Assembly (NCBI GenBank): GCA_023428645.1
Contig: JAEYXD010000112.1
Location: 1 to 31,909 of the forward strand
From: Pseudomonadota bacterium
GTDB taxonomy: Bacteria; Pseudomonadota; Gammaproteobacteria; Steroidobacterales; Steroidobacteraceae
DNA length: 31,909 nucleotides
Direction: 5' to 3'
The position numbers and the translations under genes were made by a program. Position 1 is the first letter of the stretch. Every line of letters starts with the position of its first letter. Below, in pieces: positions 7,076 to 15,778 of this stretch. The notes below the pieces were generated by a model. The model made no database searches. It was not told the origin of the DNA and saw nothing but the letters and a program-made list of their open reading frames with translations.

Positions 7076-9115
7076 ATGAACCGCATGCCACCTCCCTCGA
7101 CGCCCTTCGCCACTCTGTTGCAGCAGCGGCTCACGCGCCGCCTCGTGCTCGAAGCGGCCGCGCTCAGCCCATTGGCCGTGGCCGGCGGCGCGGCGTTGTT
7201 GCGGTCGGATGCCGCGCGCGCGGACGCGGCGACCGCGCTGGCGTTCAAGCCCATTGCAGGCAGCAGCGCCGATTCGATCATCCTCCCGCCCGGCTATACC
7301 TACGATATCGTCGCGCGTTGGGGCGAGAGCTTGTTCTCGAAGGTGCCGGATCTCGATGCATCGAAGCTTGCGAGCGGCGCGCTCCTGGAGCCGAACGCCG
7401 CGACGCTGCAGCGCTCGTGGTTCGGCCAGAACTGCGATGCGGTCCATTTCTTCCCGCTGGACGAGCGCGGCCGGCGTGGCGTGCTGTGCGTGAACAACGA
7501 ATACACGGACGAAGCGCTCATGTACCCGGGCCATCCGGGCTTCGCGGGCGCGGTGCGCGGGGAAGGGCGTGCGTTCGTGCGCAAGCATCCCGAAACCGTG
7601 AACGTATCCATCGCGGCGACCGGCGTGACCGTCATCGAGGTGGCGCAGGAGCGCGGCCAGTGGCGCATGGTGAAGGACTCGCGCTTCAATCGGCGCATCA
7701 CCGCCGACACGCCGATCGACATCGGGGGCCCCGCGCGCGGGGGCGCGTTGATGCGCACGCATGACGATCCCAACGGCGAAGTTGCGCTCGGCACGTTCGG
7801 CAATTGCGCCGGCGGCGAGACGCCGTGGGGCACGTATCTCACCTCCGAAGAGAACATCCAGGACTACTTCGGCAACATGGACGACTTGCGCGCGCGCCGC
7901 GACGTCGACCCGCACGTCGTGAGCTCGCACGACCAGTGGCGCATGTGGCGCAAGCATTCGCTGTACGGCTGGGAGAACGTGCACGCGCGCTTCGATCTCG
8001 CGCAAGAGCCGCGCGAGGCATTTCGCTTCGGCTGGATCGTCGAGATCGATCCGCGCGATCCGACGCGCGCGCCGGTGAAGCGCACGGCGCTCGGCCGCTT
8101 CGCGCACGAGGGCGCGAGCCCGGTGATTGCCCCCGACGGGCGCATCGCGGTGTACATGGGCGACGACGACAAGTTCGAGTACGTCTACAAGTTCATTTCC
8201 AGCGCGCGATTCGATGCGAAGAATCCGCGCGCGAATCGCGATCTGCTCGATGCGGGCACGTTATATGTCGCGCGTTTCGATGCGAGCGGCCGCGGTCAGT
8301 GGCTGCCGCTCGTGTATGACCGGAAGGGGCCGTTGAACGAGGCGGCAGGATTTCGCGATCAGTCCGAAGTGCTGATCAAGGCGCGCGCCGCCGCCTACGT
8401 GCTCGGCGCGACGCCGATGGATCGTCCCGAGGATGTCGAGGCGAATCCCACGACCGGCCGGATCTACGTCGCCTGCACCCGCAACGATTCGCGCACGGAC
8501 GATTCGGCCGTGCGGTCGTATTCGGGCCGTGAAATCGACCTCGGCCCCAATGCGGCGAATCCGCGCGGCAAGAACGACTATGGCCACATCATCGAGATTC
8601 GCGAGGCGGGCGACGATCACACCGCGCGGGAATTCAGTTGGGAGGTGTTCATTCTGGCCGGCGACCCGAAGCGCGGCCGGCTCCTCACGAACATCGAGGA
8701 CTTGCAGCCCGGCAAGGTCACGTCGCAGGACACGTATTTCGCGGGCTACGGCAAGGCGGCGGAGTTGAGCGCGATCGGCTCGCCGGACAATATCGGCTTC
8801 GATCTCGCGGGCAATCTGTGGATCGTGACCGACGGCGCGCAGCCGCAGGCGACGAACGACGGCTGCTTCGTCTGCCCGACATCGGGGCCGGACCGCGGCA
8901 AGCTGCAGCAGTTCATGAGCGGCCCGATCGGCTGCGAAGTGTGCGGCGTGCAGTTCACGCCCGACAACGAAACGCTGTTCTTCGCCATTCAGCATCCGGG
9001 CGAGGGCGGCACCGTCGCCAGCCCCAAGAGTCATTGGCCCGAGGGCGGCAGCGCGCAGCCGCGAGCGAGCGTGATCGCGGTGAGGCGCGAAGGCGGCGGC
9101 CGAGTCGGCAGCTGA
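7076..9115 (+). CDS. PhoX-family (DUF839) secreted phosphatase, Tat-exported
   Basis: A 679-residue protein of the PhoX/DUF839 family, which contains calcium- and iron-dependent alkaline phosphatases that act in the periplasm or outside the cell. Family landmarks are FGQNCDAVHFFPLDERG, RGVLCVNNEYTDE, CAGGETPWGTYLTSEEN, MDRPEDVEANPTTGRIYVAC, DNIGFDLAGNLWIVTDG and the C-terminal TPDNETLFFAIQHPGEG. The N-terminus has twin arginines (residues 21/22, LTRRLVLEAAALS) before a hydrophobic stretch and an Ala-rich cleavage zone near residue 49, fitting Tat export of a cofactor-loaded enzyme. The ATG at 7076 has a CAGGCGA element upstream; a GTG at 6983 would add 31 poorly plausible residues. The substrate (phosphomonoester or diester) is not determinable. 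Confidence 0.9.
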   Translation: MNRMPPPSTPFATLLQQRLTRRLVLEAAALSPLAVAGGAALLRSDAARADAATALAFKPIAGSSADSIILPPGYTYDIVARWGESLFSKVPDLDASKLASGALLEPNAATLQRSWFGQNCDAVHFFPLDERGRRGVLCVNNEYTDEALMYPGHPGFAGAVRGEGRAFVRKHPETVNVSIAATGVTVIEVAQERGQWRMVKDSRFNRRITADTPIDIGGPARGGALMRTHDDPNGEVALGTFGNCAGGETPWGTYLTSEENIQDYFGNMDDLRARRDVDPHVVSSHDQWRMWRKHSLYGWENVHARFDLAQEPREAFRFGWIVEIDPRDPTRAPVKRTALGRFAHEGASPVIAPDGRIAVYMGDDDKFEYVYKFISSARFDAKNPRANRDLLDAGTLYVARFDASGRGQWLPLVYDRKGPLNEAAGFRDQSEVLIKARAAAYVLGATPMDRPEDVEANPTTGRIYVACTRNDSRTDDSAVRSYSGREIDLGPNAANPRGKNDYGHIIEIREAGDDHTAREFSWEVFILAGDPKRGRLLTNIEDLQPGKVTSQDTYFAGYGKAAELSAIGSPDNIGFDLAGNLWIVTDGAQPQATNDGCFVCPTSGPDRGKLQQFMSGPIGCEVCGVQFTPDNETLFFAIQHPGEGGTVASPKSHWPEGGSAQPRASVIAVRREGGGRVGS

Positions 9116-9145
9116 CGAGGCCTCGGTCCCGCGGGACGGCGATTG

Positions 9146-10330
9146 CTACTTCGCCTTCGGCATATAGGCGATGCCGATCTGCACGCCGATGTCGGGCGTG
9201 TTGTTGAAGTTCGACACGTTTTCCGTGACCGCGAGACTCCACAGCACGTTGTCGCCGCGCGTCTGCACGCCGAGGCTCACCTGATACTTCTCTTCTTTCA
9301 GTTCTTCCAGCGTCGTGTGCTGGATGACGCTCTGACTCGCGTACGCCTGCAGGATCACGCTCGTACGCCGCGACAAGCCGTAGCTGTAGCCAGCGATCAC
9401 CGTCGGAATGAACTCCGAGTCATCGCCCGGGATTTCCGGGCCGCCGGCGTAGTACACGCCGCTGCCGCTCAGATAGAGCGCGTGACGGCCGGTGCGGCCG
9501 AGCCGGCGCTGCAATGTGACCTGCGCACCGTAATCGCTGCGGCCCGTCGATAGCAGGAAGCGCTCGCCGTCGACCGCGATCTTGGCCGCGAGCTCCACGA
9601 CGACGTCCCAGCCGAACCGCGGCTGCGGCAGCGAATAGCGCAAGCCGATCACCGGATCGCCGAAGCCGCCGTCGGTGTTGCGATCGAGCTGCGCGAAGCG
9701 CGTCTCGCCGATGCCGTAGACGATCTGAAAGCGATCGCGCGCGACGAGGTCGCGGCTTTGCTGGCTGAAGCCGAAGGTGTCGTGAAAGGATTCGATCGTG
9801 CTGTCGAGCAAGCCCTCGCCGTACGAGAAGTACGGCACCGTGAGATAGATGCTCCAGTATTCGTTCATGCGCCGCTGCACGATGAGGTCCGCGTAGCCGA
9901 TCTCGCCGTCGAAGTAATACGCATCGCCTGGCATGGAAAGAATCGCGGCCGCGTCCTCGGGGCGCAGCGGCTGCCGACCGATGTCGCGCCCCTGCAGATA
10001 GTCGCGAACGTTATCGCTCAGCACGAAGGTGTTCTGATACGCGTATTGGATCTCGAAGGTCCACGTGCCCGGTTCGGCATCCGCGGTGTGCGCGGGCAAC
10101 ATGTCGAGCCGCAATAGGCCGAACGGCGTCAGATCGCGTCCGCGCAGCAATCCCGTGTGGCTCCATTGCTGGGCTACTTCACGCGCTTGGCCGTCTCGCT
10201 CGACGCGTTCGGTGATCGGCCCCTCGCTCGCGTGCTCGCGTTCCTGCGCGTACGCAATGCCGTGCGCCCCGGTGAGTACGAGTGCGAGTCCGACAATGGG
10301 CGCATGAGCTCGTCTCGTCCTGGCGGGCAT
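9146..10330 (-). CDS. DUF3187-like outer-membrane protein
   Basis: A 394-residue exported protein. The ATG at 10330 is preceded five bases upstream by GAGAGGG and opens a signal peptide ending near AYAQE (about residue 29). The mature part has alternating amphipathic strands rich in Tyr/Gly and ends in an aromatic/hydrophobic strand (GVQIGIAYM), as in beta-barrels. The GLLRGRDLTPFGLLRLDMLP segment and later YLTVPYFSYGEG and GFGDPVIGLRYSLP pattern agree with my memory of the DUF3187 family. No function is known. It lies 59 bases downstream of, and in the same direction as, the flavoprotein gene, so co-transcription is possible. It converges with the PhoX-like gene. Confidence 0.7.
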   Translation of the reverse strand: MPARTRRAHAPIVGLALVLTGAHGIAYAQEREHASEGPITERVERDGQAREVAQQWSHTGLLRGRDLTPFGLLRLDMLPAHTADAEPGTWTFEIQYAYQNTFVLSDNVRDYLQGRDIGRQPLRPEDAAAILSMPGDAYYFDGEIGYADLIVQRRMNEYWSIYLTVPYFSYGEGLLDSTIESFHDTFGFSQQSRDLVARDRFQIVYGIGETRFAQLDRNTDGGFGDPVIGLRYSLPQPRFGWDVVVELAAKIAVDGERFLLSTGRSDYGAQVTLQRRLGRTGRHALYLSGSGVYYAGGPEIPGDDSEFIPTVIAGYSYGLSRRTSVILQAYASQSVIQHTTLEELKEEKYQVSLGVQTRGDNVLWSLAVTENVSNFNNTPDIGVQIGIAYMPKAK

Positions 10331-10389
10331 CGACCCTCTCGGGAAAAGGAAAGTACGCCGTGCAACGCCTTGTATGCGAGCGCGGTTCC

Positions 10390-11802
10390 TCACAGCACCT
10401 TGCCCGGATTCATGATTCCGTGCGGATCGAGCGCGCGTTTGATCGAGCGCATCACCTCGAGCGCGACCGGATCCTTGTAATGCACGAGCTCCTCGCGTTT
10501 CAAACGTCCGATGCCGTGTTCGGCGCTGAAGCTGCCGCCGTAACGTGCGACCAGGTCGTGAACCGCGCGATGAATGCGCGGCGCGAGCGCCAGGAACTCA
10601 TCCGCGGGCTGCTCGGGAGATTGATTGACGTTGAAATGCAGATTGCCGTCGCCCAGGTGTCCATAGGTCACGAGGCGTCCGCGCGGCGCGATGTCGAGGA
10701 CCGCCTGCGAGCCTTCGACGATGAAGCGCGGCAGCTCGCTCGTGGTCACCGACACGTCGTGCTTGATGCTCGCGCCGTCGCTGCGCTGGGCTTCGGGAAT
10801 CGTTTCGCGCAGGCGCCACAAGGCCTCGCGCTGAGCGTCGCTCTCGGCGAATACCGCGTTGGCGATTTCCGCGGCGGCGAGCGCCGCTTCGAGCTCGAGC
10901 TCCAGCGCCTCGCGCAGGCCGCCGGCGTGCTTGCCGCCGCCGACTTCCACGAGCACGTACCAGTCGTAGCGCTCACTGAACGGGTCGCTGGTCTGCGGGA
11001 TGTGTCGGGTCACGAGATCGATGCCGATGCGCGGGATCAGCTCGAACGTCGACACGAGATCGCCTGTCGCCGCGCGCAGACGCGAGAGCAGCGCGACGGC
11101 GGCGTCGGGCGTAGGAACGGCGACGAACGCGGTCACGAGCGTCGCGGGACGCGAGAACAGCTTGATCGCCGCGGCCGTGATGACGCCGAGCGTGCCTTCC
11201 GCGCCGATGAACAGATCGCGCAGGTCGTAACCGGTGTTGTCCTTGCGCAGCGACTTGAGCGCATCGAGCACACGGCCATCGGGCAGCACGACTTCGAGCC
11301 CGAGCACGAGATCGCGCATCATTCCGTAGCGTAGGACCGCTGTTCCCCCGGCGTTCGTCGACAGGTTGCCGCCGAGCTGGCAGGAGCCCTCGGAGCCGAG
11401 GCTCAGCGGAAACAGGCGATCGGCGGCGGCGGCGGCGGCTTGCACGTCGGCGAGCACGCAGCCGGCTTCGGCGACCATCGTGAAGTTGTGCGGATCCACG
11501 GCGCGGACCCGGCGCATGCGCGCCATCGACAACACGATTTGCGTACCGTCTTCGCTCGGTGTCGCGCCCCCGCAGTAGCCGGTATTGCCGCCGACGGGCA
11601 CCACGCCGACGCGAGCCTCATGACAGGCGCTCAGGATCGCCGCGACTTGGGCGGTCGAGTCGGGACGCAACACCAGCGGCGTGGCGCCTCGGTACAGCTT
11701 GCGATGGTCGACCGTGAACGGCGCGATATCGAACGGCTGATCCAGGAACCCTTGCGGGCCAACGATCGAGCGCAGTCGATCGAGGAGGGCGGGGGCAGGC
11801 AT
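10390..11802 (-). CDS. FAD-binding D-2-hydroxyacid dehydrogenase (GlcD/D-2-hydroxyglutarate dehydrogenase type)
   Basis: A 470-residue flavoprotein of the vanillyl-alcohol-oxidase fold. An FAD-binding PCMH domain (VVPVGGNTGYCGGATP at about 68-83, LGSEGSCQLGGNLSTNAGG and FIGAEGTLGVIT further on) is followed by an FAD-oxidase C-terminal domain with YGHLGDGNLHFNVN and SAEHGIGRLKREE, which carry the metal-site His/Glu residues. By family it oxidises a D-2-hydroxyacid (D-lactate, glycolate or D-2-hydroxyglutarate) and passes electrons to a quinone, ETF or cytochrome. The DHRKLYRG opening resembles D-2-hydroxyglutarate dehydrogenases, but the substrate is not settled. No strong ribosome site precedes the ATG. 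Confidence 0.9.
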   Translation of the reverse strand: MPAPALLDRLRSIVGPQGFLDQPFDIAPFTVDHRKLYRGATPLVLRPDSTAQVAAILSACHEARVGVVPVGGNTGYCGGATPSEDGTQIVLSMARMRRVRAVDPHNFTMVAEAGCVLADVQAAAAAADRLFPLSLGSEGSCQLGGNLSTNAGGTAVLRYGMMRDLVLGLEVVLPDGRVLDALKSLRKDNTGYDLRDLFIGAEGTLGVITAAAIKLFSRPATLVTAFVAVPTPDAAVALLSRLRAATGDLVSTFELIPRIGIDLVTRHIPQTSDPFSERYDWYVLVEVGGGKHAGGLREALELELEAALAAAEIANAVFAESDAQREALWRLRETIPEAQRSDGASIKHDVSVTTSELPRFIVEGSQAVLDIAPRGRLVTYGHLGDGNLHFNVNQSPEQPADEFLALAPRIHRAVHDLVARYGGSFSAEHGIGRLKREELVHYKDPVALEVMRSIKRALDPHGIMNPGKVL

Positions 11803-11858
11803 GTCGTCACGTCAGGGCCAAGGGGGGGAGGCAGCTTGGTCAGTCCGTCCTGACCTCG

Positions 11859-12248
11859 TCAAGCTGTCGGATCGCTTGCGGCCGGGGCAGGTTCCACGAG
11901 CAGGGCCTTTGTCACGGTCACGTCGCGAACGACACATTCGAAAGGCTGACCCTTGCCGACGAGCGTGCCTGCGATGACCCGGTCCGCGCCTTGGGTGGTC
12001 TCGCGCGTGATCTCGACGCGATCCTCCAAGGTCATCAGCCGACGATCGACGAGTGCCTTCTGGCACAGAAACCCGGGGCACCGCTTCGGTGCATCCGCAT
12101 GGGCGTCGAGCGTAGAGCAGCCTTTGACCGCGATACCCTGCGCCGTGCGCAGCAGGGCGGGCTCCTTCAGGTTGTCGAGGAGCGTGAACAGACCCCACAG
12201 GCAAATGCCCGCGATGCCCGCAAAGACGATCATGCGAATCGACAGCAT
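11859..12248 (-). CDS. Small membrane-anchored cysteine-containing protein of unknown function
   Basis: A 129-residue protein not recognised as a named family. Residues 6-24 form one hydrophobic helix, leaving a periplasmic domain that contains Cys44, Cys57, Cys62 and one near 105, in a spacing that could give two disulfides. GAGG-like GAGG lies 8 bases before the ATG. It lies between htpX and the flavoprotein gene in the same direction (63-base and 56-base gaps), suggesting a shared transcript. Confidence 0.7.
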   Translation of the reverse strand: MLSIRMIVFAGIAGICLWGLFTLLDNLKEPALLRTAQGIAVKGCSTLDAHADAPKRCPGFLCQKALVDRRLMTLEDRVEITRETTQGADRVIAGTLVGKGQPFECVVRDVTVTKALLVEPAPAASDPTA

Positions 12249-12311
12249 GCGCGTGACCTCGTAGGACGTCCTTGTCCCGACTCTACGCGCGCCGACGGCG
12301 CTCCGGGAGTG

Positions 12312-13196
12312 TTACGCGCGTTGGCTCAGGGCGGCGATGCGCTCTTCCAATGGCGGATGGGTCATGAACAGGCGCTTCAGCCCTTGGGCCATGCCGCCGC
12401 CACTGATCCCGAACGCCGCCAGCTTGTCCGGGAGCGGCCCCGCATGCTGCATGCGCAGGCGTTGCAGGGCGGCGATCATCGAGTCGCGGCCGGCGAGCTG
12501 TGCGCCGCCCGCGTCCGCCCGGAACTCGCGGTAGCGCGAGAACCACATGACGATCATCGTCGCGAGAACGCCGAGCACCAGCTGCGCGATGATCACAGTG
12601 ATCATGAATCCCGGCCCATGACCGCGCTCGGTCTTGAAGATCACGCGGTCGACGACATAGCCGACGACGCGCGAGATGAAGATCACGAACGTATTCACGA
12701 CGCCTTGAATCAGCGTGAGCGTGACCATGTCGCCGTTCGCGACATGGCTCACTTCGTGGGCAAGCACCGCTTCCGCCTCGCTGCGGGACATGGCGCGCAG
12801 CAAGCCGCTGCTGACGGCCACGAGCGCGTTGTCGCGCCGGGCGCCGGTCGCGAAGGCATTCACCTCGGGTGAATCGAAAATACCCACTTCCGGCATGCCG
12901 ATGCCGGCCGCCTGCGCCTGGCGGCGAACGGTCTCGACGAGCCAGGACTCGTCCTGCGTCTTTGGCTGCTCGATGACCCGCACGCCCATCGTGCGCTTCG
13001 CGGTCCACTTGGAGATCGCGAGTGAGATGAGCGAGCCGGTGAAGCCGAACACGGCCGAGAAAATGAGCAGGTTCGTCAGGTCCAGCCCGGTCCCTTGCTC
13101 ATTGAGAATACGATCGACGCCGAGCAATCGCAGCACGACGCTCAGTACGAGGATGACCGCGAGATTGGTCGCCACGAACAAGAAAATGCGCTTCAT
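12312..13196 (-). CDS. htpX: HtpX membrane zinc metalloprotease (M48B)
   Basis: A 294-residue integral membrane protease that takes part in quality control of membrane proteins. Two N-terminal helices (about 4-24 and 38-60) precede the cytoplasmic catalytic part with LAHEVSHVANGD: His147 and His151 bind zinc, Glu148 is catalytic, and Glu224 in RYREFRADAG is the third ligand. Two more hydrophobic segments (about 157-180 and 195-218) follow. GAGG stands four bases before the ATG. The length equals E. coli HtpX (293). Confidence 0.96.
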   Translation of the reverse strand: MKRIFLFVATNLAVILVLSVVLRLLGVDRILNEQGTGLDLTNLLIFSAVFGFTGSLISLAISKWTAKRTMGVRVIEQPKTQDESWLVETVRRQAQAAGIGMPEVGIFDSPEVNAFATGARRDNALVAVSSGLLRAMSRSEAEAVLAHEVSHVANGDMVTLTLIQGVVNTFVIFISRVVGYVVDRVIFKTERGHGPGFMITVIIAQLVLGVLATMIVMWFSRYREFRADAGGAQLAGRDSMIAALQRLRMQHAGPLPDKLAAFGISGGGMAQGLKRLFMTHPPLEERIAALSQRA

Positions 13197-13455
13197 AGAC
13201 CCTCAGTGCTGGCGCGATTGAATCGAGGCAGGGCTCATATCGGGTTGTTGCCGACGGCTTCAAGAGAGGTCGAGCGCCCGGCCGCTCGGCTCGCCAGATC
13301 AGACCGGAAGGTGGGCCAGTAAGTTGCAGGTCAGGTCAGCGAGCCGCGGGTGCCGCGATCGCAGTCGAAAGGTGTCGGGTGGAAGAGGTCGGGGCGCGCG
13401 GACACGCGCCGGACCGGCAAGCCGCTAGCGAATGGCAGCTAGCAGCTCGGAGAAA

Positions 13456-13797
13456 TCATTCGTCTCGATCGCTGTAATCGTCGTCGAGGTCTTCGTCGTC
13501 GTCATCCCAATCGTCGTCGTCGTCTTCGTCCCAATCGTCGTCATCGTCGTCGTCGAGCTCTTCTTCCTCTTCTTCCTCGTCGTCTTCCTCGGTGTCGTTG
13601 GACCAGCCTTCCGGCTCCTGGGCGTGCTCGAGATCGAGCTCGTGCCACGTGTCGAGGTCGATCTCCTCGGTGTCACCGTTCTCGTAAACGATCTCGACGA
13701 TCTCCTCATCGGGATCGACGGACAGCACCTGGAAGATTTCGTTTTCTTCCAAGTCTTCGTACCACTGTCCTTGAACTGGGTCGTAGTCTCTACCCAC
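13456..13797 (-). CDS. DUF6763-like small protein with a very acidic C-terminal tail
   Basis: A 113-residue cytoplasmic protein started at GTG 13797, six bases after GAGG. A TTG four codons upstream is less likely. The folded part (about 1-70, DPVQGQWYEDLEENEIFQVL, then IVEIVYENGDTEEIDLDTWHELD) matches the pattern of a short family (DUF6763, from memory) found in gammaproteobacteria. The last 40 or so residues are almost only Asp and Glu with a few Trp. The tail makes long GAT/GAC/GAG runs at about 13460-13610, which are not a DNA repeat element. The function is unknown. Charged tails of this kind can mimic nucleic acid or bind basic proteins. Confidence 0.75.
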   Translation of the reverse strand: MGRDYDPVQGQWYEDLEENEIFQVLSVDPDEEIVEIVYENGDTEEIDLDTWHELDLEHAQEPEGWSNDTEEDDEEEEEEELDDDDDDDWDEDDDDDWDDDDEDLDDDYSDRDE

Positions 13798-14065
13798 GTG
13801 ACACCTCAAAACGCGATCGGGAACCGGTGCATCTCCGGCGGCGGGATATTAGGGGTTTCGCCATGCGACAGGCAACAAGACCGGAACCCGTGGCGCGCCC
13901 CGCACTCGCACCGCACCGTTACGTCCCAAGCCTCTGGTAAACTGCGGCGCACATTCAGTGTTCCTATTCTGTGCTCGCAAGACGCACGCGGTTCGCGAAA
14001 TCGCAAGCTCGGGACTTCATTGGATGATGGTCCACGCTGCCCAAGACCCCCTTCCGATCTCAAGC

Positions 14066-15232
14066 ATGGTTGACGTAAGCGACATTGCACCGGCCGCCCG
14101 CCCTGCGAGCGCATTGCCTTTGATCGACGCGCGCCGTGTCGTCATCAAAGTCGGCTCGGCACTGTTGGTCGACCGTGCGAGCGGCGACGTCAATCGCGTC
14201 TGGGTCGAAAGCCTCGCGGCAGACGTGGCGAGACTGCGTGCACGCGGCCAGGACGTATTGCTGGTGTCTTCGGGCGCGATCGCGCTCGGTCGCCGGCGGC
14301 TCGGCCTCGAGCCTGGCAAGTTGAAGCTCGAGGAGAGTCAGGCGGCCGCGGCCGTCGGCCAGATTCGTCTCGCGCACGCGTGGACCGAGGTATTGCACCA
14401 GCACGAGCTGACCGTCGCGCAGATATTGCTGACACTCGGCGATACGGAGGAGCGGCGGCGTTACCTGAATGCGCGCCGCACGCTGATGACGTTGCTCAAG
14501 CTCGGCTCGGTGCCGGTCATCAACGAGAACGACACGGTCGCGACTGCGGAGATCAAGTACGGCGACAACGACCGGCTCGCCGCGCGCGTCGCGCAAATGA
14601 TCAGTGCCGATTGCCTGATCCTGCTCTCGGACGTCGACGGCATGTACACGGCCGACCCGACGAAGAATCCGCAGGCGCAATTCATGCCCGAGGTGCGCGC
14701 GCTCACGCCGGAGATCGAACGGATGGCGGGCGGTGTCGCCTCCGATGTCGGCTCGGGCGGCATGGCGACGAAGGTCGCGGCGGCGAAGATCGCCATCGGC
14801 GCAGGCTGTCATATGGGTATTGCCCGTGGCCGGGATCTCTATCCGTTGCGTCAGATCGAAACGGGCGGTCGTTGTACGTGGTTCTTTCCCGCCGCCTCGC
14901 CAGCGACGGTTCGCAAGCAATGGATCGCGGGGGCGCTGAAGCCGGCCGGTGAAATCTTCGTCGATGCCGGGGCCGCGCGCGCGCTGCGCAATGGCAAGAG
15001 CCTGCTGCCCGCCGGTGTCACGCGCGTGCAAGGTACGTTCGAGCGTGGCGATGCATTGATCGTCCGGGATGAGCAGGGCCGTGAGCTCGCCCGCGGCTTG
15101 TCCGCCTATTCGAGCGATGATGCCGAGCGCCTGCGCGGTCGCAAATCGGCGGAGATCGAGGCGCTGCTCGGGTTTCGCGGTCGCGACGAGTTGATCCATC
15201 GCGATGACCTCGTGCTCACCGCATTACATTAG
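14066..15232 (+). CDS. proB: Glutamate 5-kinase with PUA domain
   Basis: A 388-residue enzyme for the first step of proline synthesis: ATP-dependent phosphorylation of glutamate. The amino-acid kinase domain (about 22-270) has RRVVIKVGSALLVDR, VLLVSSGAIALGRRRLG, VINENDTVATAEIKYGDNDRL cut across the active site, LLSDVDGMYTADP and GSGGMATKVAAAKIA. A C-terminal PUA domain (about 300-375, GEIFVDAGAARAL...) follows. The start is uncertain: the frame is open to 13958, with ATGs at 14024, 14027 and 14066 and no clear ribosome site. I chose 14066 because the kinase core begins about 20 residues later. A TGGTAAACT at 13935-13943 could be an extended -10 box. Confidence 0.93.
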   Translation: MVDVSDIAPAARPASALPLIDARRVVIKVGSALLVDRASGDVNRVWVESLAADVARLRARGQDVLLVSSGAIALGRRRLGLEPGKLKLEESQAAAAVGQIRLAHAWTEVLHQHELTVAQILLTLGDTEERRRYLNARRTLMTLLKLGSVPVINENDTVATAEIKYGDNDRLAARVAQMISADCLILLSDVDGMYTADPTKNPQAQFMPEVRALTPEIERMAGGVASDVGSGGMATKVAAAKIAIGAGCHMGIARGRDLYPLRQIETGGRCTWFFPAASPATVRKQWIAGALKPAGEIFVDAGAARALRNGKSLLPAGVTRVQGTFERGDALIVRDEQGRELARGLSAYSSDDAERLRGRKSAEIEALLGFRGRDELIHRDDLVLTALH

Positions 15233-15307
15233 CCTCGGCTGAGCTGCCGGCGAGCACCGCGTCGACACGGCGCAGCTGCGCGTTCGCGAACGTTTCAAGT
15301 CCTTCTC

Positions 15308-15337
15308 ACGGCCGCCTTCCTTACGGCCGCCTTCCTT
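15308..15337. repeat. 15-bp perfect tandem duplication
   Basis: ACGGCCGCCTTCCTT occurs twice head to tail (15308-15322 and 15323-15337), followed by a weaker partial third copy. It lies in the 166-base gap between the convergent proB and a small membrane-protein gene. It is probably a replication-slippage product and I see no function. Confidence 0.7.
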
Positions 15338-15398
15338 GTAGCCGTCGTACTCAGGCCGCCGCCCGATCATGCGACGCGCAGCTGCTCTCGCCGCGTGA

Positions 15399-15668
15399 TC
15401 AGAGCCGGTTTTCGGGAATGTCGAAGTATCGCGAGGCCGGCGGGTCGCTGGCGGGGAACGAGTCTTTCAGCGTCTTGTCGATCGCGGGCTCCGTCAGCGC
15501 GGCATTCTGTTTCGTTCGCCAGCGGCGCGCGAAGCTCAGCAAGGCCGGCGCCGCGATCAGCGCAATCGCGCCGACGAGCGCAATCGTTCGCATCCCGTCG
15601 ACATGTCGTTCGTTCGTAGCGGCGTATGGGTTGTATTCCAGATCGTAAGTCGAGCCGTTGTTGCGCAT
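15399..15668 (-). CDS. Small single-span membrane protein with an SFPASDPPA tail motif
   Basis: An 89-residue protein whose ATG (15668) is preceded by GGAGG at seven bases, a strong ribosome site. Residues 27-47 form a single transmembrane helix. The C-terminal KDSFPASDPPASRYF contains the SFPASDPP motif that recurs in many small proteobacterial proteins of unknown role. It is convergent with proB. No function is assigned. Confidence 0.75.
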   Translation of the reverse strand: MRNNGSTYDLEYNPYAATNERHVDGMRTIALVGAIALIAAPALLSFARRWRTKQNAALTEPAIDKTLKDSFPASDPPASRYFDIPENRL

Positions 15669-15778
15669 CGAGCATCCTCCGCGTGTTGCTTGAGCGGCGC
15701 GATGCGACGCGCCGCGTTCTTAGCGAAGATGACGCGCCGTTGGCGCGGGCGGTTCCCGCGCCGCGCGTGCGCTAACGA

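Noticed and set aside
9126..9137. Palindrome GTCCCGCGGGAC between the convergent PhoX-like and DUF3187-like genes
   Set aside because: It has no loop and no T-run, and is too short to claim a terminator. A chance GC palindrome is enough.
13460..13610. Apparent microsatellite of GTC/TCG/TCC triplets
   Set aside because: It is the coding sequence of the Asp/Glu tail of the small acidic protein, not an independent repeat element.
13806..14114. Minus-strand frame with a Cys-rich stretch (VRCECGARHGFRSCC)
   Set aside because: It spans the proB leader and start and has no good ribosome site. The cysteine pattern matches no zinc family I recognise.
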